A stretch of 64,000 nt of DNA from Mortierella sp. BCC40632. Its lineage: Eukaryota; Mortierellomycota; Mortierellomycetes; Mortierellales; Mortierellaceae. The number at the start of each line of letters is the position of its first letter. The stretch's first letter is position 1. Under the pieces are notes generated by a model that saw only the letters and a program-made list of their open reading frames with translations, was not told where the DNA came from and did no database searches. Made by a program: the position numbers and the translations under genes. Positions 25,691-36,071 of this stretch are shown here, piece by piece. The DNA lies in NCBI GenBank assembly GCA_011634665.1, contig WAEK01000012.1, positions 434,001 to 498,000 on the forward strand. The letters are read 5' to 3'.

Positions 25691-27384
25691 AAAAAAAGAT
25701 ATCCAATAGGCGGTACAAACCTCCGTTCAGGTACGCCGAAACCCCACCTCTCTCTATTTTTTTTTGGGGGGGGGCGTGGCAATCGAGCTTACAACTCCAT
25801 CGATCGACGAAAGCTTTTGATATGAACAGTTTCTTTGTCGTATCTCCGCAATGTTCACAATAGTTTCGAGTAATAGTGCTGTCAAAATACAAGTTGGATT
25901 CAACATGAATTTTCTGGACATACGCCACTCTACACCATATTCCCACGTCGTTTTTGTGCCTCGATCTTTGATTCGTCTACAGTTGTCCAGTAGAGTAATT
26001 GGTTAGATGTCTCTTATTCGATAGATCTCACAAAAATGAGATGATGACCCTGACATGCTCTATCGTGCCTTTCAGTCTTTGGTCAGTCACCTGGATCTCA
26101 CAAGCTCTGCTACATGAAAAAAAAAAAAAAAAAAAAAGACACATCTACTAGGTTGACTGATGCGTTCAAAAGAAAGTACTGGCCAAGAAGGCAGGTCTAC
26201 TCTTGGGGACAGCTCAAACTTGACACTGGAGAGATGAAGAGGATCTCCGTTGCTGGTTGAGCACAACCGTTTGTGTTTTCTGTCTATTTGCCCAAAAATA
26301 AATAAAATAAAATAAAATAAAAGGGTGTTTGAGTAAGGTTTGGCACACGGACCAGCCTGCATCATGTCGTTGTTGTGTAGTTCTCAATATTTTTCTGTTG
26401 CATCCCCGTCGGTCTGTTTGCTACTCTCTGCTCTCTAAATAGACCTCAGAACAGAATCCCCTTGAAAAGGAGAAAAGCAACCTCTCGCCCTTTTTCAGCT
26501 GTGCAGGAAAAAAAATTGGTGGCAACAATTACGAAAAAAAAAATTTTTTTGACCAGAGTAGTGAGTCGAGAGGATAGATGCAATGAGGATACTGAGGACT
26601 TATTCCATGCACCGCTGGCTGCCATGGCAACCAGGAAAACCAGGTCAGCTGAATGGAGAGGCAATCAGGGTAATGCAGGAACACTCATTGCTGTCTCCAT
26701 CCTCCATCTTCGTCCTCATTACTCCTGCAATCAACTTGTCTTTCTCGCTTCTTGGAAGAACCCAAGCCCAAGACTCCAAGGGCGTAGGAGGCTTGACATC
26801 CTTCCCTTTTAGCTCAAGAACACCCACTTTTCTCTCTTTTCTCTCCTTGTCACTATCCCTCCCTCCTTACTGACCGCCAGCCACGGTCTTGCTCTCCCCT
26901 CTCAGGCTACTTCCAGACCCCTTTCCTCTGCCATCCACTCACCCTCTACTGGTCTCGCTTGGATGGGTGAGGCATCCTTGTGTAGATGCCACTGGAGCTT
27001 GAGCCTCTAGAGGGCAACGGCACGGCGGGTGACTCTGGTATGAAAGGCGTGAGAAGTCTGGGGGTCAGCCTAATGGATGTTCGAGGTAAGTCCAGTGGTT
27101 GTAAGTCCAGTCGAAGGGGTACGTCAGGAGAGCGGGTCTTCTCTACGCACCGTTTCTTTCTCCTCTCCCCTGCACGCGCGCAGGGGTCTGTGGTTTCTTC
27201 GGGGTCTCGCTCAGGAGGTAAATCTAGAGCAGAACAGAACACACATGAAATGGAGTGCTTGGTTTGCAACCTGCTCGTTGGCGCACTCTGCATATATCTC
27301 TCGGACTATCGAGGGTGAACTGATAGCAAACCACCTGATAGAGGTCTCTAGGATACCCCACCAGTCGAACAATAAAAAAAGTCT

Positions 27385-27419
<35 letters not shown>

Positions 27420-27714
27420 TCTTTTTGTTTTCTCTTTCTTCAAAGACTCAACAGCGATTCATCACCACAAGCTCAAGAACTCATCATGAATCTCACAAGG
27501 TCTACTTTTCTTTTCCTCTTTTCAACTCTAGGCAACTCTGGCTTGTGGATTGACCACTTCTCAGCACCCAGGAATGCCTCATGCTTAATGGACAACAACT
27601 CTTATACTTTTCTCACAGAAGGACACATAACAGACACGGAGTTAAGCCATTCATTCACAACAACATCCCTGTCAACATTACCAGGAGAAGAAAGAGATGA
27701 ACAGGCGTTAATTT
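25691..27714. other. Spacer between inverted units A and B
   Basis: About 2 kb without a confident gene. It holds a 30-base echo of the unit's outer edge (25733-25768), a T/G run at 25758-25777, A runs at 26116-26137, AATAA repeats near 26298, and a CT microsatellite at 27385-27420. One exon-like stretch at 26986-27085 starts with ATG and ends at a good GTAAGT donor. Confidence 0.5.
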
Positions 27715-28321
27715 TTTTTTTTCTTCATCGGAACAGTGCCTGGCTGTGAAACCATTCAAAAACATCGGACGATGAAAGAGCTGCTACAGCCTAGTGTTTC
27801 TTAAACCATCTCACAAGAATATTGTGATTTCACAGTCATCTCAGTAGAGGATTCAATTGAAGGTATCTGGCGAGAGGACTCTCCAGGTTGACCGACAATA
27901 GATATCCCGCTTTGACACCTCGAATTATCTACGACAACATGGTGGTTCGACTCTCATGATTCAGTCGTAGACAGCAATCCTGATGGAGCCATTCTACTTT
28001 TCACTGTTAGAGGTCCCAAACCTCCTCGATCTTCTCAAGATTCCAACATTACTCAATGATGTCTTGCCGGATTAACAATTTGTAAATTGGATAGACAGTC
28101 TCTGCGTGAGATTCAAATCACCCCTCGTATATTCGAGGAAAGGGTCAAATGGCAGTAGTCTTACTGACTCTGCCAAGAAAGGATTTACTTAAAGAGAGTT
28201 CTTTTTACCGACAGAGTTGAACAAGTGTGCCCTTCAGAAATAATATGAAGTACAATCAATACTTTTAATCGGTACACTATTCTTCTTCTTCAGTCTCTTT
28301 CAACTCGGCTCCAAGAAAGTA

Positions 28322-30524
28322 CTAAGGAATCTTCTTCATCCTCCTCAGGGACATAGTCTGCATAAAATTCGGCTGCCTTTTCGCATGCCCGTTTGAAATC
28401 CAATCGTACACGCCAGCCCTTGTAGCGGATATGAAGAGATTGGGGTGAATTCTCTCTCGTGTAGCGCGCGCCTTGGCCTCGAGAATCTTTTGTAGTTTCA
28501 CCTCTTCTTCAGTTCTCTCGTCACTACTAGGCGGTGCATCACAAGCTGCTAATTGTCTGCGGAGATCGCGAATGTCTGATTCCCTTTGTCTCAAATCCTG
28601 CCTAAGATCGGCAATACGCATCCTGAACTTATTGCGGCGCATAGCATACAACTTGGCACAGTAGGCTCCCTTCCTGTAAGCTTTCCTCTTAAGCTCAACC
28701 CTCCAATGATTAAAGCCAATTCCTCCTTCTAAATCTAGAACTTGGTAGCCAGATTTCTTCTCGCGAATCACATCAATCGCGCATTCCAACCTCGGGGCCT
28801 CAAGTGTAATTGTGGCTCTCGCGAGCTTTAGAAAATCGAAAGCTCTTCGTCTTTCATTACTCCATCTCTCGGCAAGTAGCTCGAGGTAATCAGAGTCGTA
28901 GTTTTTGAGCTCGGATAGCTTCTCGCGGTAGTTGATTAGAGTTTCGTTGAGTCTAAGCCGGATACTCACCGTTGCCTGTCTAGTAGAGTTGCTCCCTGTC
29001 ATGGCTGCTTCGAGGATCTCCTGTTGGATCGAATTCTGGGACATCGTGCAGAATTCAACAATAATATCATCGTAACGACGCATCCACTGGGTCTTGTAAA
29101 GTCGTATTTGATTAACTGACATTGGAACATTCGTATCCGCAAGAGAAAGGAGCTCCCAGATTGATGCTTGACTGTCGATGGTAAAGTAACTGTTTTTTCG
29201 ATCAAGGTATTTGTCCAGCCTGTTCTCCACTTTAACGATTTCCTCAATTTGCTCTGCTCTGTTTTTCTGATTCTGATAGCTCATGTTCGTGTGTACAAAT
29301 GCAGTAATACCACTCATATCGGAAAGGATGGTACAATAGTCTTCCAGGACGTGTAGTGCATATTGTGTTAGCAGTGCACCCGATACCAGAGTAATAAGGA
29401 CCAAGTGAATTTCTTGAACCATGGATAAAGATTTCATTATATTGCCAACGTTGCTCACTGAACTGTTTCCAATGATCCATACGCCATCGGTTGTTGCTGG
29501 GGCGTCAAAGATACGGAAATTGTACTCGACCCGAGGGTCCGGCTCACGAACGAGATCCCTTGTGGTTTCTCCGCTGTCGAGGTTCTGGTTTTCATTTGAA
29601 TCTGTGTAAAACGGAGAATATTCATGGTCGGCTACGTCCTTGTCCGAATGATATGAACCATGGTCGCTCCCTATCTTTTCTTGATTCCGATTGATGACAT
29701 CAACCAGCTCGTATTCTGGAATATGAGATTGGAACTCACTGACGGTGACATCATTGGTGGGCGGTTGGTCTAGTCCGATTTCGCTAGAGTCAAACCTTCT
29801 ATTTGGGTCGAGGCACCTGTGGATTTCTTCAATCAGCGAGGACTTCTTAGACTGAGATGATCCAATAACAAGAATATTGATATCTTTTCTCCCGCCACGA
29901 CCCTCAACTGGGCCAGCGCCAGGTTGGTTGTCCCTAGTACTGTTTATTTTAAGCATGCCAGGAGAATACTCATAGTTAGTTTATACGATTAAAATAAAGG
30001 ATGTACAGACTCGCAGTCACAAGGTAGTTTACCTCGAAGAAGCTCCATGGTCTCTACGAGAAGCCTCGTGAGTCTCGCTCGTTTGACCCAGTCCTGACAT
30101 AGAGCACAAAGAAGTGGTCTCATCTTCTCTAGAGCTAATACAATAAGTAATATCGAAAGTTAGCCCCATGTGAAATACAACGAGCTAATAACCTTGGATC
30201 GCCAAGGTATCTCTCAGACTCTTATTGATTTGAAATAAAAATACACTGCCATCAAATGGCATTGCTACATACTCAAGTGGGAACACGTGTGGATCACCTT
30301 CAAGTTCTTGATCCTTAGTACCCTGCTCACCGAAATGCTCTTCGACCACTTTCTTGTCGACTAATTCTTCAGTTTCTGATATGTTAGCGGAAGAGTCTTC
30401 GCTGCTGTTGATGGTCGAAGACAGAGGTCCTTTATTCAGTACTAAAAGAAGCTGACATCGTCTGGGTTTGACTAAAAGGCTCACTTGTCGAAACTCTTAC
30501 TTACTCGGGGTTCGGTTGCAGCAT
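28322..30524 (-). CDS. AIG1/GIMAP-like degenerate GTPase paralog B
   Basis: Exons 30524-30505, 30461-30273, 30134-30033 and 29939-28322 give 642 residues in frame; splice sites and exon lengths 1-3 (20, 189 and 102 nt) equal those of copy A. The G1 motif differs: GSSQSKKSSL keeps the Lys-Ser pair but replaces the preceding Gly with Lys. G3-like motif IFDAPATTDG; G4 region FVHTNMSY; coiled-coil region nearly identical to A. Near the end a one-base loss in an A run shifts the frame for about 15 codons. A one-base gain then restores it just before the same TAG stop used by A, so the local acidic segment reads as a basic one. Whether B is functional is unclear. Confidence 0.72.
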
Positions 30525-30572
30525 GGTGGAGATAAGAAAGTGTGGGAAGAAACAAAAATGACTTGAAGAGCC

Positions 30573-30822
30573 CTTTCATGCAACCCCAGCCACCTTGGTG
30601 TGACGCTTGGAGAAGGGGAGATGGAGGAGGGATGGAAGTTGAGGGCCTTGGTCCAAGAGGGACTGATAAAACAGAGGTGATACAGATGCTATGCATGTTG
30701 ATTCTCTGATAGGAGCTCTGTAGTAACAGCATCCACTCCGGGTTGGAGGCAGTTGGGTGGACAGCCTGCACCCACTTGGATATAGTAGTTGGATAGAGGA
30801 GTGAAAAAAGGTTTCAACCAAT
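30573..30822 (-). promoter_or_regulatory. Promoter of paralog B
   Basis: CCAAT box at 30818-30822 at the same distance from the start as in A. The TATA-like site aligned with A reads ATGAAAG here (30573-30580), a possible weakening. Confidence 0.45.
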
Positions 30823-31443
30823 CAAGATACAATGATCGGCGGAGATTTGGTTGACGAAGAGACCGACCAGTTCCGTTAATCGGTCGATTTCGGTTAACTA
30901 GATTGCCCCCTTTTTATCACAGTTGGCCAGTTTTCCAGTTGGTTAGAGCCAAACAAATGCTGACACTTTAGCTAGCGACCAGAGAATAGTGTTGATTATG
31001 TCAGCCAATGCAGCGGTCAACTTTGAGTGTAGTTCATCATAGACCGATTAGAATACGCAGAGTGAAGACTCTTTCACCAAACATCACTTTTACTGCGGTG
31101 ACTATCTCAACAGGGACTCTTGACCCCTGTGGCACCATAGTTTGAAACTCGAGTACGATCTAGGGTGGCCATCGCAATCATGATCTTTTCCCAGGTTCTT
31201 TGATTCTTTTGACTAGTCAAATAGTTTTTTTTTTTTTTTTTTTTTTTATAATCTCATTTTACTTTTCCCTCCACCTTTCTGATCCTTTCGCTTCTACCCT
31301 TACTAGATTTGCTGTTGTTCACTCAATTGGAATGCTCATCTTGTGTACTCTTGAGTACCTCAGTAGCCTCTTGACCTGATCTCGGCATGTTTGGTGTAGA
31401 GCACAGCGATCTTCTCCACGACAGTACTCAATCATGTTTTGTA

Positions 31444-31586
31444 TTCTCCATTTCAGATGTTTTTGACCTCATTTAGCGTTGCTTATTTGTAGAATAACAT
31501 GCCCCTTCGCAGTAGCCCCGTGCAACGGACTGTGCATAATCCTCGAAAATAAGAATGGAAAAAACAAAAATATCTGAAATGGAGAA
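31444..31586. mobile_element. MITE-like element, 143 bp, TA target duplication
   Basis: Terminal inverted repeats of 22 bases with one mismatch, starting TTCTCCATTTCA, flanked on both sides by TA. The matching place in unit A (about 21993) is an uninterrupted empty site with a single TA, so this is a true insertion. There is no coding capacity. The TA duplication fits the Tc1/mariner superfamily; the mobilising transposase is not in the window. Confidence 0.85.
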
Positions 31587-32440
31587 TACATACCTCATTT
31601 ACAAGGACCACCTCCCTAACAAGCGCAAAGGAGAAAGAGAGACAGGGGAGAGAGAAGGAGAGGAAGATGTAAAGATAGATAGATTGATAGAAGGAAATAG
31701 AGAAAGAGAGGGGCATTAAAGTGGGAGGAGAAAGGAGTAGATGAGGAAGGAAGATGAGAAGAGTTTACTTGAGCGTATTTTTTTTTTTTTTTTTTTTTTT
31801 TTTTGAAGAAAACGGCCTCTTCTCCCCTCTCTCTCTTTTAAACAGCAGCTCTGTCAATGCGTCCACTAACCCCGACATGATGGCCCAAAGATGCCGAAAC
31901 CCCATCACTCTCTCTATTTTTTTTTCATCGTTGTAGTTCACTGGTTGTGAAACCCATTCAAAAACATTGGACAACGAAGGAGCAAAGAATCATGAAATTT
32001 CAAAGTCATCTCAGCGGAAAATTTAGTAGAAGCTAGCTGGCGAGGGGACTCTCCAGGTTGGCCTGACAATAAATACCTTGCTGTGACATCTCGAATAATC
32101 TAGGACAACGTGATGGCCCAATTATCACGATGCAATCGTAGTCAATGATCCAGATGGTGCCATTCTATTTCTCATTGTTTGTTGGCGGTTCTAAAAAGTT
32201 CTTGGTATTCTTAAGAGTCCAACAATGATTAATGATGTCTTGTCGAATTAACATGTTAGACAATCTTAGAACGAGACCCAAATCAACCCTCATAGAATGG
32301 AATAAAGGGTTACGCGGCAGCTGTCCCATGAACTCTTTCTAGAGAGAATTTATTTGCAAAGAGCTCTTTCGCCGACAGATTTGGACAGGAGTGCCCTTCA
32401 GAAATAATATGAAGTGCGAGCAAAAATTTCAATTAGTACA

Positions 32441-34624
32441 CTATTCTTCTTCTTCAGTATCGCTCAACTCGGCTCCAAGAAAGTACCATGGAATCTCTTC
32501 ATCCTCCTCAGGGACATAGTCTGCATAAAATTCGGCTGCCTTTTTCGCATGCTCGTTTGAAATCCAATCGTACACGCCAGCCCTTGCAGCGGATATAAAG
32601 AGATTAAGGTGAATTCTCTCTCGTGTAGCGCGCGCCTTGGCCTCGAGAACCTTTTGTAGCTTCACTTTTTCTTCAGACATCTCGTTGCTATTGGGTGATA
32701 CATCACAAGCTACTAATTGTCTGCGGAGACGGCGGATTGTAGACTCTTCTTGTCCCATATCTTGCTTAAGATTGGCAATACGCATCCTGAACTTATTGCG
32801 GCGCATAGCATACAACTTGGCACAGTAGGCTCTCTTCCTGTAATCATTTTTCTTAAGCCCAACCTTCCAATGATTAAATCCAATTCCTCCTTCTGAATCT
32901 ACAACCTGGTAGCCACCCTTCTTTTCGCGAATCGCGTCAATCGCACACTCCAACTCGGAGGCCTCAAGCGTAACCGTGTTTCTCATGAACATTACAGACT
33001 CGAAACCACCTCTTCTAATACTCCATTCCTCTGCTAGTAGCTCGAGGATATCGGAGTCGTAGTTCTTGAGCTCGGATAGCTTCTCGCGGTAGTCGATTAG
33101 GGTTTTGTTGAATTCGAGTCGGAAACTCTCCGCCGCTTGTCTAGTAGGGCTACTCCTTGTCATAACTGCGTCAAGGATCTGCTGCTGGATCAAATTCTGG
33201 GATATCGTACAGAATCTAATAACGGTATCATCTACATGACGCATCCACTGGGTCTTGTAAAGTCTCATTTGACTGGTTGATACTGGGACATTCGTTTGCG
33301 CAATAGTGATGAGTTCTTGAGCTACGGTCTCTATGTTGGAGAAACGGGATGGTAGCTTCACACGTTCAACCGAGCTGATGGAAAAGTAATTATTTTTTCG
33401 GCCAATGATTCGGTCTAGATTGTCCATGATTTCGTTGTTCTGCCCTTTCCCCTTATTCTGGTTCTGGTAGCTCATGTCTGTGTGTACAAATGCAGTAACA
33501 TCACTCATATCGGAAAGGAGGACACAATGGTCTGCCAGGACTTGTAGTATGCCTTGTGTTAGCTGTGCGCCCGATGCCAAGGTAATCAAGACCAAGTGAA
33601 TATCTTGAACCGTGGATAGGGATTCCAGTATCTTGCCAGCGTTCCTCACAGCATTGCCTCCAAAGCCCTTTGCGCCGTCGGTTGTTGCTAGAGCGTCAAA
33701 GATACGGAAATTGTACTCTACCCGAGGATCCAGCTCACGAAGAAGAGTCCCTGTGGCTTCTCCGCTGTCAAGGTTCTGGTTTTCATTTGGCTCTGTGAAA
33801 AGCCGAGAATGCTTGAGGTCAACTACGCCTTCATTTGAACAATATTCACCAGAGTCAGGCCCCATCCCTTCTTGATCCTGATTGTCTGGAATATGAGATT
33901 GGAACTCATGGATGATGACATCGTTGGTGTTCAGATGATCAAGTTCGGTTTTGCTTTGGTCGGGTCCTCTAACTGGCTTGAGGATCTTGTGAAAATTTTC
34001 AATCAGCGCAGAGTTTCCAGATCGGAGTGGTCCAATAACAAGGATGTTGATATCCTTTCTCTCGCTACAAGCCTTAGCTGGATCGGAGCTATCTTGACTA
34101 TCTCTTGTACTGTGTGTGTTTAAACATACCAGGTGAACACCCATAGTTAGTTTACACTATTAAAATACATGATGCACGGATTCGTAGTCACAAGGTAGTT
34201 TACCTCGAAGAAGCTACATGGTGTCTACGAGAAGCCTCGTGAGTCTCGCTCATTTGGCCCAGTCCTGACATAGAGCGCAAATGAGTAGTTTCATCGTCAC
34301 CAGTGCTGATAAATTAAGAAATATTGAAAGATAGCCCCATGCGAAATACAATGTATGTAGCCAAGGTTAATGATCCTAGACCTCTAAGTATCTCTCAAAG
34401 CTATAGTTGATTTGCAAAAAGTTTACGGTCGTCAAATTAATTGCTAAATACCCAAGTGGTAATATATGTGGATCATCTCCAAGTTCTTGATCCTCAGTTC
34501 CCTGCTCGCCGAAATGCTCTTCATTTGCTTTCTTGTCGACTAGTTCTTCAATCTCCTCTATGTTAACCGAAGAACCTTCGTCGCTGTTGATGGTCAAAGA
34601 CAAGGGTTCTTCATTCAGTATCAT
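32441..34624 (-). CDS. AIG1/GIMAP-like degenerate GTPase paralog C
   Basis: Exon 2 from ATG 34624 to 34452, then 34305-34204 and 34109-32441, gives 647 residues in frame. C has the full tail (EEIPWYFLGAELSDTEEEE) that A and B lose at TAG. The G1 motif is the same as in A (GPLRSGNSAL). The segment after the G4 region is longer than in A and B (an extra stretch around SSVERVKLPSRFSN). The short first exon seen in A and B has a counterpart (ATG near 34698), but joining it through any visible splice site breaks the frame, so I use the ATG inside exon 2. This is the best preserved member of the three. Confidence 0.72.
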
Positions 34625-34741
34625 GGAAATGGCATTATCTGGCTTTGACTAAAACGTTCACTCGTCGAAACTCTTACTTACTCAAGGTTCGGTTGCATCG
34701 CGGTGGATAGGAAAGTGTGGGAACAAAAATAACTCGGAGAG

Positions 34742-34964
34742 CCTTTTATGCACCCTCAGCCACCCTGGTGTGACGCTTGGGGAAGGGGTGAATGAGGGAA
34801 GGGGGTTTGGGGGTCCTAGTCCAAGAGAGACTCTGATAAAGCAGATGTGATGCCAATGCTTAGGATGTTGATCCACTGAAAGAAACTCTGTAGTAATAAC
34901 ATCCACGTGGGATCTGAAGCAGCTGGGTAGTTGAATGGAGGGGCGAAATAGGGTTTTAACCAAT
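34742..34964 (-). promoter_or_regulatory. Promoter of paralog C
   Basis: CCAAT box at 34960-34964 and TATA-like ATAAAAG read on the minus strand at about 34742-34749, in the same arrangement as in copy A. Confidence 0.45.
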
Positions 34965-35066
34965 CAAAATAAATTTGTTGGCGGAGTTTTGGTTGACAAA
35001 AAGTATAGTCGGTTTAGTTGATCGACCAGCCCTGTTAGCCAGTCGATTTCAGTTAACTAGACCACT

Positions 35067-36071
35067 TTTTTTTTTTTTTTTTCAGGCCCCGTTAGGGGTT
35101 TTTTTTCATCGACGCGCACTCGTCCCACAATCTGCGGACGTGGCTAGCTAGTTCTCAAAACTACACTACCCTACAACAGAAGAGTAGAGAGAAGAAGGAA
35201 AAGGTGGAGGGTGACCCAGAAACGACAGAGCTACTAAAAATACAGATGCAGAGAAAGGAGAAAAAGACCAGATACAAAGAGCACCCGCAGAGGAAGGTTG
35301 CACACTCTTGTCTCAGCAGATAGAGGTAGCTGATCCATCCGGATTTCCAATATCTCAGGAGGTGACGCCCCAGCATCGTGGTACAGGGTGCAGTAGAGCC
35401 CGTGGCTGTGAAAAGGTGCGAAGAGAGTACGAGAGAAGGGGGGAAATACCAGTCCACAGCAACTAGGCTTGAAACAAGTGCTGTGTTGTGTTATATGTTG
35501 CATGTAACGCATCTCGACCCGGAACCTCATCTCCTTCATATACTTTCTCCCTCCTCTCGTGTGTCGAAAATAACTGTCTTGACTAGTTACCATTTTTGCA
35601 AAGAAACTCAAAGGTTAGTTCCTTGTCAAGGCAGTTGATCCCACTTTTCGTTTCATGCATTTTTTTTTGTCAATACTTGTTAGCAATGAGGCTGAATAGA
35701 AAAGAGCAACCTTTTTGCCTTCTCGGAATCTCTCTAGGGTTTGCCATGACCTGAATATCAAATCCTTAAGGCAGTCATGTTCAATAAGGAGAATTCGTCT
35801 CTTTGGACTGTTCATCTCGGATATCAACTCTATCGATCGCAGTTCTAACCTGCAGTTTGTTAATTGGCCACTTGTATTCCGGATGAGAGATTATAAATGA
35901 AGTGGTTGCTTAAAGATAATTTGTAACTTTCATATTCACCAGGGTCAAAAATGTGGATGCATAGCCGAGAACATTATGCAGACGTTCTACATTAACATGA
36001 ACTATATAAACCATGGTTTTGAATGAGTTCAGTACATATATTTGATTCGCTTTAATTCGCTTCAGCCTGCT
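35067..36071. other. Intergenic region between unit C and the Sel1 gene
   Basis: Begins with a T run and a short GC palindrome (CCCCGTTAGGGG at 35088-35099) followed by T8. No supported gene in the rest. Confidence 0.5.

Larger units (their letters stand above)
27715..31925 (-). repeat. Paralog unit B (right arm of large inverted repeat)
   Basis: Reverse-complement copy of unit A, about 4.2 kb, including upstream region, four exons and 3' flank. It is bounded by T runs at 27717-27727 and 31916-31925. Its upstream part contains a 143 bp insertion that unit A lacks. Confidence 0.9.
31926..35066 (-). repeat. Paralog unit C (tandem behind B, truncated upstream)
   Basis: Same orientation as B. 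The 3' flank starts directly at the T run that ends unit B. Homology to A and B stops at a T run near 35066, so about 0.9 kb of the upstream region found in A and B is missing. Confidence 0.85.

Noticed and set aside
21611..31925. Units A and B as arms of a large transposon (foldback element)
   Set aside because: No transposase, no target-site duplication at the outer edges and the edges are plain A/T runs; the arms contain a normal intron-bearing gene. Segmental inverted duplication fits better.
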